Positions 16,301 to 23,089 of a stretch of 25,334 bases of DNA are shown here, in pieces. The notes beneath the pieces are model-generated. The model saw only the letters and a program-made list of their open reading frames with translations, did no database searches and was not told the origin of the DNA. Origin of the DNA: RGIG5612 sp045599965 (GTDB lineage Bacteria; Bacillota; Clostridia; Lachnospirales; Lachnospiraceae). Positions within the stretch are counted from its first letter, which is position 1. Each line of letters opens with the position of its first letter. Location of the stretch: contig JAZRXA010000061.1 of assembly GCA_045599965.1 (NCBI GenBank), forward strand, positions 1 to 25,334, in the 5' to 3' direction. A program made the position numbers and the translations under genes.

Positions 16301-17481
16301 ACGAGTTCGATGACGAGGAAGAACCAGAACTTTCAGATGCTGAAAAAGCTATCTTAGCTTTTGATGCAGCTAAAGGCGAAGACGCAGAAGATGAAGACTT
16401 CGATTTCGACGAAGACTTTGATGATGTATTCAATGGCGACTTCAATGACGAATCCGCGAAGAAAAAAGATGCAGAATTTGACGAAGAATTTGACGAGGAA
16501 TTCGACGAAGAATTTGACGAGGAATTCGAAGAAGAGTTCGACGAAGAATATGATGAAGCAGCTGAGTTTGATGACGAAATAGACGAATCTGAAGAGTTTG
16601 AAGACGAGGATGAATTCGAAGATGAGGAATCTGACATCAATGCAGAGGAATTTGATGAGGACGAGGAATTTAAAGAAGAGCCAGAAGATGAATCTAAAGA
16701 AAAAGAAAGTCCAAAAGAAATTCCGGATATGGAAGTTCGAATTCCTGATGATTTAAGAGATGAATTATCAGAGTTCTTCTTAGTAGAAGGAATGGAAGAA
16801 AAGATTGAAAATACATTGAGTGATATTGTTAATGCAAAGAATAAAGGAAACAAGCTTGGCACCAACTTGATAGTAGCGGGCGATCCTAAGAGCGGAAAAA
16901 CATATTTAACAATAGCATTAATTAAAGCAATCGGAAAAATACTTGATAACGGTAATGGAAGAGTAGCTAAGGTCCCAGCTGCAGCACTTCGTGGTAAGAA
17001 GATGGATAAAGTATTTGAGAAGGTTGTTGGAAGTGATTTGATTATTGAAAACATTGGATACCTTGATGATGAAAGTGTTAAAAACTTAATCGAGACACTG
17101 AAAAGCCAAAAATACGATTCAATGGTAGTTCTAGAAGGAAATAATCTTGCAATTGAAAACTTAACAAGCAAGTTCCCAGAGATTAACGAGATATTTACGA
17201 ATCGCTTAGATATTGATGAACTCTCTCTTCCACAGTGGGCTGATATTGCTAGCGACTATGCATTAGAACAAGGATATGTTATTGGCGATATGGCTTCACT
17301 TGCGCTACATGCAAAGATAGACGAACTTAATGTTCCAACCAGAAGATTAGGAACAGTAGATATCATGGAAATAGTCGATGAAGCAATTGATAATGCTAAT
17401 AGGCGTTTATCAGCAAAAGTAATCAAAAAGAAGAGAAAAAGAGAAGAAGACATTGAATTAGTTGAAGAAGATTTTGCGTAA
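13390..17481 (+). CDS. Large TPR / acidic low-complexity / P-loop ATPase protein, function unknown
   Basis: I recognise domains but not a named family. Residues 1-190 or so are helical repeats of TPR type (for example ADSYEQLGRADIAREVL). Residues about 200-1110 look disordered: a Y/G/N-rich tract near 345-378, a P/Q/E-rich tract near 423-460, then a very acidic D/E region from about 790 with FDEE-type tandem units near 1030-1055. Three copies of an (L)(T/S)xxxKAIxAF(D/G)A motif lie at 774-786, 863-875 and 981-993. The C-terminus (about 1113-1330) is an AAA+-like ATPase with Walker A GDPKSGKT (1164-1171) and a weak Walker B (LIIENIG). The protein ends in a basic KKKRKRE stretch. It is cytoplasmic (no signal or membrane segment), begins three bases after recR, and is followed 11 bases on by transketolase. 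Confidence 0.85.
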   Translation: MDKQEYRVVLEEINKAYLDENYDRVLMIAQELDVKKIGDNHILEIIADSYEQLGRADIAREVLLVAYERTPMGRQMAYKLCDISIKMNDLDNAAEFYHDFCRMAPNDSKKYILKYEIGKKGGVARKNLVEVLEAYCEKEMDEKYKYELANLYRATGRKEECIELCDEIMLWFAEGAYAKKAQKLKDACLGIVQQNKPTKKRGTLSLFDDENIEDVPDEEAKQYLQPKSEEIFEDAPAVEIQRLEDKPLMNENDAWRTPNKDFEPVISEPEPRPAARVSVTDFDDSYEEEVDDYENYYSGNKKPEEPEELEENNSLAVEQESNDSGWETFEEDNNDYDSYDEYEEIGDYGSYGYTDNYGSYGNYNNYDNNYNNGYSDFDIADFGSSWDLPDDFILEEIPVQEEFVEPVFGAHRPAHLRDDYVPPEEQQKAEQPQVEQPEVKQPQYEQPPVSEPQYEQPLVEQLNSPFAMPNRTMVSASKLDNIPLQPVPQSPAFMSSIYKQTNYPAPAYTEKPYEAPDTQAEEEPSTFAAKPFAFSIAPDAATQNEVAKTEEIVSDAPNMSEKASLVKKPILRVGPVDEINYKKPNESNAAPTDLDIIKFDKEKSEDMSQATNSTLTSETMKQTSIPAPKPLSVDPIKVVMEDGTQPPLTGSDGRVSLGWDDNWGGDFKTWGSLNMNDAPAKAPEIDDEPDYFSTMLEIPRDKPSYGNNDVPFVQQVPQTKFVELKSGTPFADPRSITTPSDEFYNNTSERLGTISATLGASSVATMALEPEESLTETQKAILAFGAGELTTDDLLERDDLDLGDDDLNKDDSSSKYANEWQEVEKPSYDESFEDDQDGLDYEDDYEDDYEDEFEDDYEEGPELTEAEKAIMAFDAMNSSENEIIIDEEEEEDEVEEPVHSKDGYVNYEDDFDEFDDQFNDTKKPKVDEEEWVEEETDEKELEDEEDEFEEELDEEFEEEELEDDFEDEFEDEFDDEEEPELSDAEKAILAFDAAKGEDAEDEDFDFDEDFDDVFNGDFNDESAKKKDAEFDEEFDEEFDEEFDEEFEEEFDEEYDEAAEFDDEIDESEEFEDEDEFEDEESDINAEEFDEDEEFKEEPEDESKEKESPKEIPDMEVRIPDDLRDELSEFFLVEGMEEKIENTLSDIVNAKNKGNKLGTNLIVAGDPKSGKTYLTIALIKAIGKILDNGNGRVAKVPAAALRGKKMDKVFEKVVGSDLIIENIGYLDDESVKNLIETLKSQKYDSMVVLEGNNLAIENLTSKFPEINEIFTNRLDIDELSLPQWADIASDYALEQGYVIGDMASLALHAKIDELNVPTRRLGTVDIMEIVDEAIDNANRRLSAKVIKKKRKREEDIELVEEDFA

Positions 17482-17492
17482 GGAAGTAGAAA

Positions 17493-18314
17493 TTGGAAAC
17501 AGAAATATTAAAACAACAAGCAAACGAAGTTAGAAAAGGGATTATAAAGTCTGTCCATGCTGCGAAGGCAGGACACCCAGGTGGATCGCTATCAGCAGCT
17601 GAAATATTAACTTACTTATATTTTGAAGAGATGAATATTGATCCTGCAAATCCAGATAATCCTAACAGAGATAGGTTTGTTCTTTCAAAAGGTCATGCAG
17701 CGCCAGTGCTTTATGCGACGCTTGCGCAAAGAGGCTTTTTCGATAAAGAAGAATTATTAACATTAAGAAAAATTGGTTCACGTCTTCAAGGCCACCCAGA
17801 TATGAATCTTGTACCTGGCGTTGATATGTCTACAGGTTCATTAGGCCAAGGACTTTCTACAGCAGTCGGAATGGCGTTGGCTGCAAAACTCGATAAAAAA
17901 GATTATAGAGTTTATTCGTTAATTGGCGATGGCGAATCCCAAGAAGGACAAATTTGGGAAGCGCTTATGTTTGCAGGCGCTAAAAAATTAGATAATCTTG
18001 TTGTTATCTTAGATAATAATAATCTTCAAATTGATGGAGAAATTTCTGATGTTTGTAATCCGTATCCGTTTGATGATAAATTCAAAGCTTTTAACTTTAA
18101 TGCAATTTATGCTGATGCACATGATTTTGATTCGCTTAGCAAAGCTTTTAAGGAAGCGAGAAATACTAAGGGAATGCCAAGCGCAATTATTACAAAGAGT
18201 GTAAAAGGAAAAGGCGTATCGTTTATGGAAAATAATGCAGGATGGCATGGAAAAGCTCCAAACGATGAAGAATTCGAAATTGCAATGAAAGATTTAGAAA
18301 ATATAGAGGCATAA
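17493..18314 (+). CDS. Transketolase, N-terminal (TPP-binding) subunit
   Basis: This 273-residue protein is the N-terminal half of transketolase, which moves two-carbon units between sugar phosphates in the non-oxidative pentose phosphate pathway. The thiamine diphosphate motif begins GDGESQEGQIWEA at 145 and closes with NNNLQ (175-179). The substrate-site segment KAGHPGGSLS (25-34) and the SKGHAAPVLY block (65-74) are also present. The start is TTG with AAGGAAG upstream. The C-terminal half is a separate gene six bases downstream, so this is a split enzyme as in many Clostridia and archaea. Confidence 0.93.
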   Translation: METEILKQQANEVRKGIIKSVHAAKAGHPGGSLSAAEILTYLYFEEMNIDPANPDNPNRDRFVLSKGHAAPVLYATLAQRGFFDKEELLTLRKIGSRLQGHPDMNLVPGVDMSTGSLGQGLSTAVGMALAAKLDKKDYRVYSLIGDGESQEGQIWEALMFAGAKKLDNLVVILDNNNLQIDGEISDVCNPYPFDDKFKAFNFNAIYADAHDFDSLSKAFKEARNTKGMPSAIITKSVKGKGVSFMENNAGWHGKAPNDEEFEIAMKDLENIEA

Positions 18315-18320
18315 AAGAGA

Positions 18321-19271
18321 ATGAAGATTGATTTATCTGGTGAAAATAAAATAGCAACTAGAGATAGTTATGGAAATACATTAGTTGAACTCGGAAAAGA
18401 GCATGAAGATATTTTTGTTCTTGATGCAGACCTTGCGGGCGCAACTAAGACAGCAACATTTAAGAAGGCTTTTCCTGAAAGACATATTGATTGTGGTATC
18501 GCAGAAGGAAATATGATGGGCATTGCAGCTGGACTTGCATCATGCGGACACACTGTATTTGCATCTTCATTCGCTATGTTTGCAACCGGCAGAGCTTTCG
18601 AACAAATAAGAAATACAATAGCTCATACTAATCTTAATGTAAAAATTTGTGCGAGCCATGCAGGAATATCAGTTGGTGAGGATGGAGCAACACATCAATG
18701 TTGTGAAGACCTTTCTCTTATGAGAACAATTCCGAATATGGTTGTTATTAATCCATGCGACGATGTTGAGGCTAAAGCTGCGATTAAAGCAGCATATGAA
18801 TATAATGGACCGATGTATTTAAGATTTGGCAGACTTGCAATTCCTGTGATCAATGATGAGGAAACTTATAAATTTGAACTTGGAAAAGGAATTGTATTAA
18901 AAGAAGGGAAAGATCTTACAATTTTTGCAACAGGCCTAGAAGTTTATGAAGCTTTAGTAGCCGCACAAAAACTTTCTGAAGAAGGCATTGATGCAGAAGT
19001 TATAAATATTCATACACTAAAACCTATCGATGAAGAACTTATTTGCAAATCACTTGCTAAAACGGGCAAGGGTGTAACTGTTGAAGAACACTCGCTTATT
19101 GGTGGACTTTATAGCGCTGTTTGCGAAGTTGCTGCAAAGAAAATGCCAACGAAGATTTTAGGTATTGGCGTTGAAGATGTATTTGGCCATTCCGGACCAG
19201 CTAAAGAACTTCTAAAAGAGTTTGAACTCGACGCCGAAGGAATTTATAAAAAAATTAAAAACTTCTTATAA
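18321..19271 (+). CDS. Transketolase, C-terminal subunit
   Basis: This 316-residue protein supplies the pyrimidine-binding and C-terminal domains of the split transketolase. The pyrimidine-domain glutamate is in DCGIAEGNMMG (near residues 56-66), and GEDGATHQ (about 118-125) is a transketolase hallmark. The C-terminal lobe contains VEEHSLIGGLYSAV. A family relationship to the C-terminal part of 1-deoxyxylulose-5-phosphate synthase exists, but pairing with the adjacent N-terminal gene argues for transketolase. It is the last gene of the dnaX operon and ends just before a terminator. Confidence 0.92.
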   Translation: MKIDLSGENKIATRDSYGNTLVELGKEHEDIFVLDADLAGATKTATFKKAFPERHIDCGIAEGNMMGIAAGLASCGHTVFASSFAMFATGRAFEQIRNTIAHTNLNVKICASHAGISVGEDGATHQCCEDLSLMRTIPNMVVINPCDDVEAKAAIKAAYEYNGPMYLRFGRLAIPVINDEETYKFELGKGIVLKEGKDLTIFATGLEVYEALVAAQKLSEEGIDAEVINIHTLKPIDEELICKSLAKTGKGVTVEEHSLIGGLYSAVCEVAAKKMPTKILGIGVEDVFGHSGPAKELLKEFELDAEGIYKKIKNFL

Positions 19272-19278
19272 AAAAATA

Positions 19279-19307
19279 AAAGCTTCAGGAAAACCTGAAG
19301 CTTTTTG
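19279..19307. terminator. Bidirectional intrinsic terminator
   Basis: AAAGCTTCAGG (19279-19289), loop AAAA, CCTGAAGCTTT (19294-19304) and a short T-run. The A-run before the stem lets it also terminate the convergent pgsA gene. Confidence 0.9.
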
Positions 19308-19325
19308 TTTGTAATATATTAGTTA

Positions 19326-19997
19326 TCAAGGAATATTAAATTTCTTTCTTTGTTCTTCTGCTTTGGCTTCATTAATTGCCTTTATCTTGTCTTCTTCTAC
19401 GCCGGCCTCACCTAAGATTTGTTCTCTTTGATATTCTTTATAGAGTTTAATATATGCAGTCATATAGATTACAAATGCTAGAAGCATAAATGCTGCTGAA
19501 AAACCAACTAATACACCGACGATAGCAGGATGTTTATCGGTAATAGTTTTTGGAACAGAAATCAATATAAACATAACGGCATATAATACAGCCGTACAAA
19601 TCTTTCCGCACCATATAGCGCCACCAATGTTTTTCCCTTTTACAAACAAGAAACTACTGAATGCAAGAGAAACTATTTCTTTAACAGCATAGATTATTAT
19701 AAGGATAATAACACTATGGTATTTATAAACCACGCAAAATAGCATAGCAAATTGCATAGCTTTATCTGCGATAGGATCAATTATTTTTCCAAGGTCAGTT
19801 ACAAGATTGAATTTTCTTGCAATAAAACCATCGATAACATCTGTAAGTGCCGAAATAGCAACTATTGCAACAGACCATATGTTATCAGAAATAGAATCTG
19901 CATTCATATAGACAACGCAGAAAATAGGCACAAGAATAATTCGTATGTATGTGAGTATATTTGGTATTGTGAAAAAATCTTTTTTATGGATTTTCAT
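19326..19997 (-). CDS. pgsA: CDP-alcohol phosphatidyltransferase, probably phosphatidylglycerophosphate synthase
   Basis: This 223-residue membrane enzyme transfers a phosphatidyl group from CDP-diacylglycerol, most likely to glycerol-3-phosphate, the committed step toward phosphatidylglycerol. The full catalytic signature D-G-x2-A-R-x8-G-x3-D-x3-D is visible (D56, G57, A60, R61, G70, D74, D78). The start FFTIPNILTYIRI is typical of PgsA, and five to six hydrophobic segments follow. An extra charged C-terminal tail of about 35 residues (YKEYQREQ onward) is unusual. The ATG at 19997 has TAGGAG upstream; the longer open frame would begin inside the promoter. Cardiolipin or phosphatidylinositol synthase activity cannot be excluded. 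Confidence 0.85.
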   Translation of the reverse strand: MKIHKKDFFTIPNILTYIRIILVPIFCVVYMNADSISDNIWSVAIVAISALTDVIDGFIARKFNLVTDLGKIIDPIADKAMQFAMLFCVVYKYHSVIILIIIYAVKEIVSLAFSSFLFVKGKNIGGAIWCGKICTAVLYAVMFILISVPKTITDKHPAIVGVLVGFSAAFMLLAFVIYMTAYIKLYKEYQREQILGEAGVEEDKIKAINEAKAEEQRKKFNIP

Positions 19998-20037
19998 ATA
20001 AACTCCTAACGCAAAAAACAACTTTTTGTGTCCATAA

Positions 20038-20066
20038 AGTATAATAAAGAAGAGTAAAAAAGTCAA
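20038..20066 (-). promoter_or_regulatory. Promoter of pgsA
   Basis: On the minus strand TTGACT (20061-20066), 17-base spacer, TATACT (20038-20043). The leader would be about 34 bases. Confidence 0.8.
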
Positions 20067-20098
20067 TGATTTTCAGTGATGCAAAAGCGCGAAAACCA

Positions 20099-20127
20099 TT
20101 GACAATAAAGCATTTTTGGGGTATAAA
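20099..20127 (+). promoter_or_regulatory. Promoter of the HU gene
   Basis: Perfect TTGACA (20099-20104), 17-base spacer, TATAAA (20122-20127). It is divergent from the pgsA promoter, with 32 bases between the two -35 boxes. The strength suits an abundant nucleoid protein. Confidence 0.85.
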
Positions 20128-20190
20128 AGAATAGACGCTAATAATAAATAAAGCGATAAAAATTGTATTTAAATACGAGGAGGATACACA

Positions 20191-20463
20191 ATGAACAAAG
20201 TTGAATTAGTTGAAGCTATGGTTAAGAAAACAGGTCTTAGCAAAAAAGATGCTGAAGCTGCTTTAAAGGCATTCGTTGACACAGTTCAAGCAGAAGTTAA
20301 GAAAGGTAACAAAGTTCAATTAGTTGGATTCGGTACTTTCGAAGTTTCTAAGAGAGCAGCTCGCAAGGGTAGAAACCCTAAGACTGGTGAAGTTATGAAG
20401 ATTAAAGCTTCAAAAGCTCCTAAATTCAAACCAGGTAAAGCTTTCAAAGATTTATTAAACTAA
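20191..20463 (+). CDS. hup: HU-family DNA-binding protein
   Basis: This 90-residue histone-like protein bends and compacts DNA as a dimer. The sequence is canonical: MNKVELVEAMVKKTGLSKKD at the start, VGFGTFEVSKRAARKGRNP with the proline-tipped arm (GRNPKTGE) and KFKPGKAFKD at the end. GAGGAGG precedes the ATG at good spacing. It has its own strong promoter and terminator, so it is transcribed apart from the rqcP operon that follows. Confidence 0.96.
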   Translation: MNKVELVEAMVKKTGLSKKDAEAALKAFVDTVQAEVKKGNKVQLVGFGTFEVSKRAARKGRNPKTGEVMKIKASKAPKFKPGKAFKDLLN

Positions 20464-20488
20464 TCTAAATTCAAAAGAGAAGTTGTGT

Positions 20489-20517
20489 AAAGCGCCCTTA
20501 GTAGGGGCGCTTTTTTC
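20489..20517 (+). terminator. Intrinsic terminator after HU
   Basis: AAAGCGCCC (20489-20497), seven-base loop, GGGCGCTTT (20505-20513) running into TTTTTT. Confidence 0.9.
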
Positions 20518-20549
20518 ATGCTTATCTTTATGAAAATATAGTGAATTGT

Positions 20550-20578
20550 TTGATTTTACTAATAAATCCAAGTACAAT
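20550..20578 (+). promoter_or_regulatory. Promoter of rqcP giving a leaderless start
   Basis: TTGATT (20550-20555), 17-base spacer, TACAAT (20573-20578). Only six bases (AACTAC) lie between the -10 box and the ATG at 20585, and no Shine-Dalgarno sequence exists. Confidence 0.65.
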
Positions 20579-20584
20579 AACTAC

Positions 20585-20824
20585 ATGCGTATAGATAAAT
20601 ATTTAAAAGTCTCTAGACTTATAAAAAGAAGAAGCGTTGCTAATGATGCCTGTGATGCAGGAAGAATAGCAGTAAACGGAAAAACAGTAAAAGCATCTTA
20701 TGATGTTAAGATCGACGACGTTATCGAAATTGGGTTTGGCACAAAGACAGTTAAGGCAAAAGTGACAAGTCTTAGTGAAAGCACAAAAAAAGATGATGCG
20801 AAAGAGATGTATGTATTGTTATGA
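20585..20824 (+). CDS. rqcP: RNA-binding S4 domain protein RqcP
   Basis: This 79-residue S4-domain protein matches RqcP (YabO), which helps RqcH add alanine tails to peptides stalled on obstructed 50S subunits. The S4 core is MRIDKYLKVSRLIKRRSVAN, then DAGRIAVNGKTVKASYDVKIDD. The start was placed at ATG 20585 because RqcP proteins begin MRIDKYLK or MRLDKFLK; the 13 upstream codons coincide with the promoter. Its stop overlaps the divIC start by four bases, as expected for this conserved cluster. Confidence 0.92.
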   Translation: MRIDKYLKVSRLIKRRSVANDACDAGRIAVNGKTVKASYDVKIDDVIEIGFGTKTVKAKVTSLSESTKKDDAKEMYVLL

Positions 20825-21114
20825 AATCAAAACAAAACATTAAAAAGAGAAAGATATTAGTTATTCTATTAGCCGCAATCTTCCTAGGTGTGAGTATTTT
20901 TTTGATTATAAGAATAAGTACTACACAAAAAAAGATAAAAGAACTTGAAACGAGAAAAGAAAGATTAGAAACACTTTTAGAAAGTGAAACACTAAGACAG
21001 CAAGAACTTGAAAATCAAGAAGTGTATGTTCAAACACAAAAATATATAGAAGAAAGAGCAAAAGCAATCGGATATGTATATCCGGATGAAATTATTTTCA
21101 GAAAGGACGACTAA
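20821..21114 (+). CDS. divIC: Septum formation initiator family protein (DivIC/FtsB-like)
   Basis: This 97-residue bitopic division protein belongs to the DivIC/FtsB family, which joins FtsL and DivIB/FtsQ at the septum. A basic cytoplasmic start (MKSKQNIKKRK) precedes one transmembrane segment (about residues 12-31). A coiled coil follows (TTQKKIKELETRKERLETLL, about 34-65). The C-terminal ERAKAIGYVYPDEIIF is the usual ending of this family. It overlaps rqcP by four bases and tilS by one. Confidence 0.9.
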   Translation: MKSKQNIKKRKILVILLAAIFLGVSIFLIIRISTTQKKIKELETRKERLETLLESETLRQQELENQEVYVQTQKYIEERAKAIGYVYPDEIIFRKDD

Positions 21115-22553
21115 TGGAAAGACCATTAGAGGAACGATTCGAAGAATTTGTAGAAAAACATGAACTTATAAATTACGGTGACAACATCGTAGTAGGTGTA
21201 TCTGGAGGCGCAGACTCAATATGCCTTCTTTACTTGTTGCGCAAATATTCGGAAAAAGTCATGTTCTCCTTAACGGCGGTACATGTGCACCATATGCTTA
21301 GAAAAGAAGAGGCTGATGCAGATGCAGCTTTTGTTCAAACAATGTGTAGAGAGATGGAAGTAAGATGCCTTGTTGCAAGATGCGATGTTAGAGGACTTTC
21401 AAAGGCATCAGGCATGAGTTTAGAAGAAGCTGGAAGAGTTGCAAGATACAGATCTTTTGCAAAAGTTGCCGAGACGATGCAACCAAGCAAAGTTGCAGTT
21501 GCGCACAACTTTAACGACAGCGTTGAAACGATTCTCTTGAACATGATAAGAGGAACTGATCTAAAAGGTTTTACAGGCATGAAAGAAATTGCAGTTATTA
21601 ACGACCAGGTTATAATACGTCCGCTTCTTGAATTTACAAAAGATGAAATAAAAGAATTTCTTGAAATGAGAAAGATTCCATATAGGGAAGATTTGTCCAA
21701 CTCTGAAACAGAGTTTACTCGCAATAAAATTCGCAACCAAATTGTCCCTATATTAAACAACATAAACCCACGCGCGCAAATTCATATTGCAAACCTAGCA
21801 AAGGCAGTAGAGAAGGTTGAACAATATACCGAATTGATGGCACAAGACTACTTTAACAAAGCGGTTTCATTTGGCGAAGAAAAGGTTGCGATTAGCCTTG
21901 GAAAAATCGAAGGTGCCGATCCTTTTATTAAAAGCAAAATTGTTTATAATGCGATAATTGCGGTTACAGGTCAAACGAAAGATATTTCTCGCGTTCATGT
22001 CGAGCAGGTAGTTGAACTTATTGAAAAGCAAACAGGAAAACAAGTTTCTCTTCCGTACGGATTTGTTGCAAAGAAAGATTATTACGACCTAGTAATTGAA
22101 AGAGATTATGAAGCTGAGCCGATAGAAATAGAACCAGAAGTTATTGTGATTCCACATACGGATATTTCTTGGAAAGAGCAGTCCAAAGAAGGCTTTGGTG
22201 GCGTTGTAATTACATACAACTTGGTACTGGTAACAGACGAAAATAGAAATCAATTAATGGCGAAAAATAATTTTACGAAAACATTTGATTATGATAAAAT
22301 AATAGGCGATGTTACGCTGGGGGCAAGGGCTTCTGGCGATGTAATTGTACTTAAAGAAGGCACAAAAACACTTAAAAAGTTTTTCATTGATGAGAAAATT
22401 CCAAAGGTATGTAGAGATGATGTTCTCGTATTAAAAGATGAAGAAAGTGTTTTATGGATAGTCGGCTTTAGAATGGGAGAAAACTACAAAATAACTGAAG
22501 ATACTAAGATGGCACTTCAGGTTAAAATAAGCGGAGGCAAAAATGACTGGTAA
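21114..22553 (+). CDS. tilS: tRNA(Ile)-lysidine synthetase
   Basis: This 479-residue enzyme modifies cytidine 34 of tRNA-Ile(CAU) to lysidine using ATP and lysine, which makes the tRNA read AUA. The PP-loop SGGADS is at residues 30-35. The family blocks VHVHHMLR (about 57-64), AHNFNDSVET (about 129-138) and DLSNSETEFTRNKIRN (about 197-212) are all visible. A C-terminal TilS_C lobe lies at about 390-475. The length is typical. Its ATG shares one base with the divIC stop, and its end overlaps hpt by 11 bases. Confidence 0.94.
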   Translation: MERPLEERFEEFVEKHELINYGDNIVVGVSGGADSICLLYLLRKYSEKVMFSLTAVHVHHMLRKEEADADAAFVQTMCREMEVRCLVARCDVRGLSKASGMSLEEAGRVARYRSFAKVAETMQPSKVAVAHNFNDSVETILLNMIRGTDLKGFTGMKEIAVINDQVIIRPLLEFTKDEIKEFLEMRKIPYREDLSNSETEFTRNKIRNQIVPILNNINPRAQIHIANLAKAVEKVEQYTELMAQDYFNKAVSFGEEKVAISLGKIEGADPFIKSKIVYNAIIAVTGQTKDISRVHVEQVVELIEKQTGKQVSLPYGFVAKKDYYDLVIERDYEAEPIEIEPEVIVIPHTDISWKEQSKEGFGGVVITYNLVLVTDENRNQLMAKNNFTKTFDYDKIIGDVTLGARASGDVIVLKEGTKTLKKFFIDEKIPKVCRDDVLVLKDEESVLWIVGFRMGENYKITEDTKMALQVKISGGKNDW

Positions 22554-23061
22554 GATAGAAGTTCTAATATCTGAAAATGAGATTAAAGAAAGAATTGCTG
22601 AAATGGGTCAAATAATCAGCGAGAGATATGCTGGAAAAGAGTTACTTCTTGTTGGAGTACTTACCGGAAGTGTATTCTTTCTTACAGAATTAGCAAAGAA
22701 TATAACAACACCAGTAGAAATTGATTTTGTTGCAGCATCTAGTTATGGCAATGGACAAGAATCATCGGGACATGTTGTTATTACAAAAGATATTAGCAGA
22801 AATGCTTGGGGCAAAAATGTTATTATCGTAGAAGATATTATAGATTCAGGATATACACTTAAAACCTTAAAAGAACTTCTTACAGAGAAAAGGCCAGCAA
22901 GTATAGAAGTTGCTACATTGTTAGATAAGCCAGAACGTAGAAAAGTTGATGTTTCTGTAGAATATGTTGGCTTTGAAATTCCAGATGAATTCGTTTTAGG
23001 AATGGGCTTAGACTACGAACAAAAATATAGAAACTTACCATATATTGGCATAATGAAATAG
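22543..23061 (+). CDS. hpt: Hypoxanthine(-guanine) phosphoribosyltransferase
   Basis: This 172-residue salvage enzyme makes IMP or GMP from the free base and PRPP. The PRPP-binding motif VIIVEDIIDSGYTLK spans 93-107, and an early GVLTGSVFFLTEL (38-50) matches the family loop. A purine-contacting stretch (VGFEIPDEFVLGMGLDYEQKYRNLPYIGI) closes the protein. The start overlaps tilS, a standard tilS-hpt-ftsH arrangement. Confidence 0.94.
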   Translation: MTGKIEVLISENEIKERIAEMGQIISERYAGKELLLVGVLTGSVFFLTELAKNITTPVEIDFVAASSYGNGQESSGHVVITKDISRNAWGKNVIIVEDIIDSGYTLKTLKELLTEKRPASIEVATLLDKPERRKVDVSVEYVGFEIPDEFVLGMGLDYEQKYRNLPYIGIMK

Positions 23062-23089
23062 ACATAGAAAAATTAGAAGAGGAAATTAA

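Noticed and set aside
16470..16560. Possible CRISPR-like or satellite array
   Set aside because: The units are 12-base in-frame codon repeats without spacers, inside a coding region.
16137..17171. Minus-strand serine-rich frame of 344 codons
   Set aside because: It is the complement of the GAA/GAT-rich acidic region; the composition follows from the real gene on the plus strand.
19998..20066. N-terminal extension of the phosphatidyltransferase
   Set aside because: It starts inside the -35 box; a good ribosome binding site precedes the ATG at 19997.
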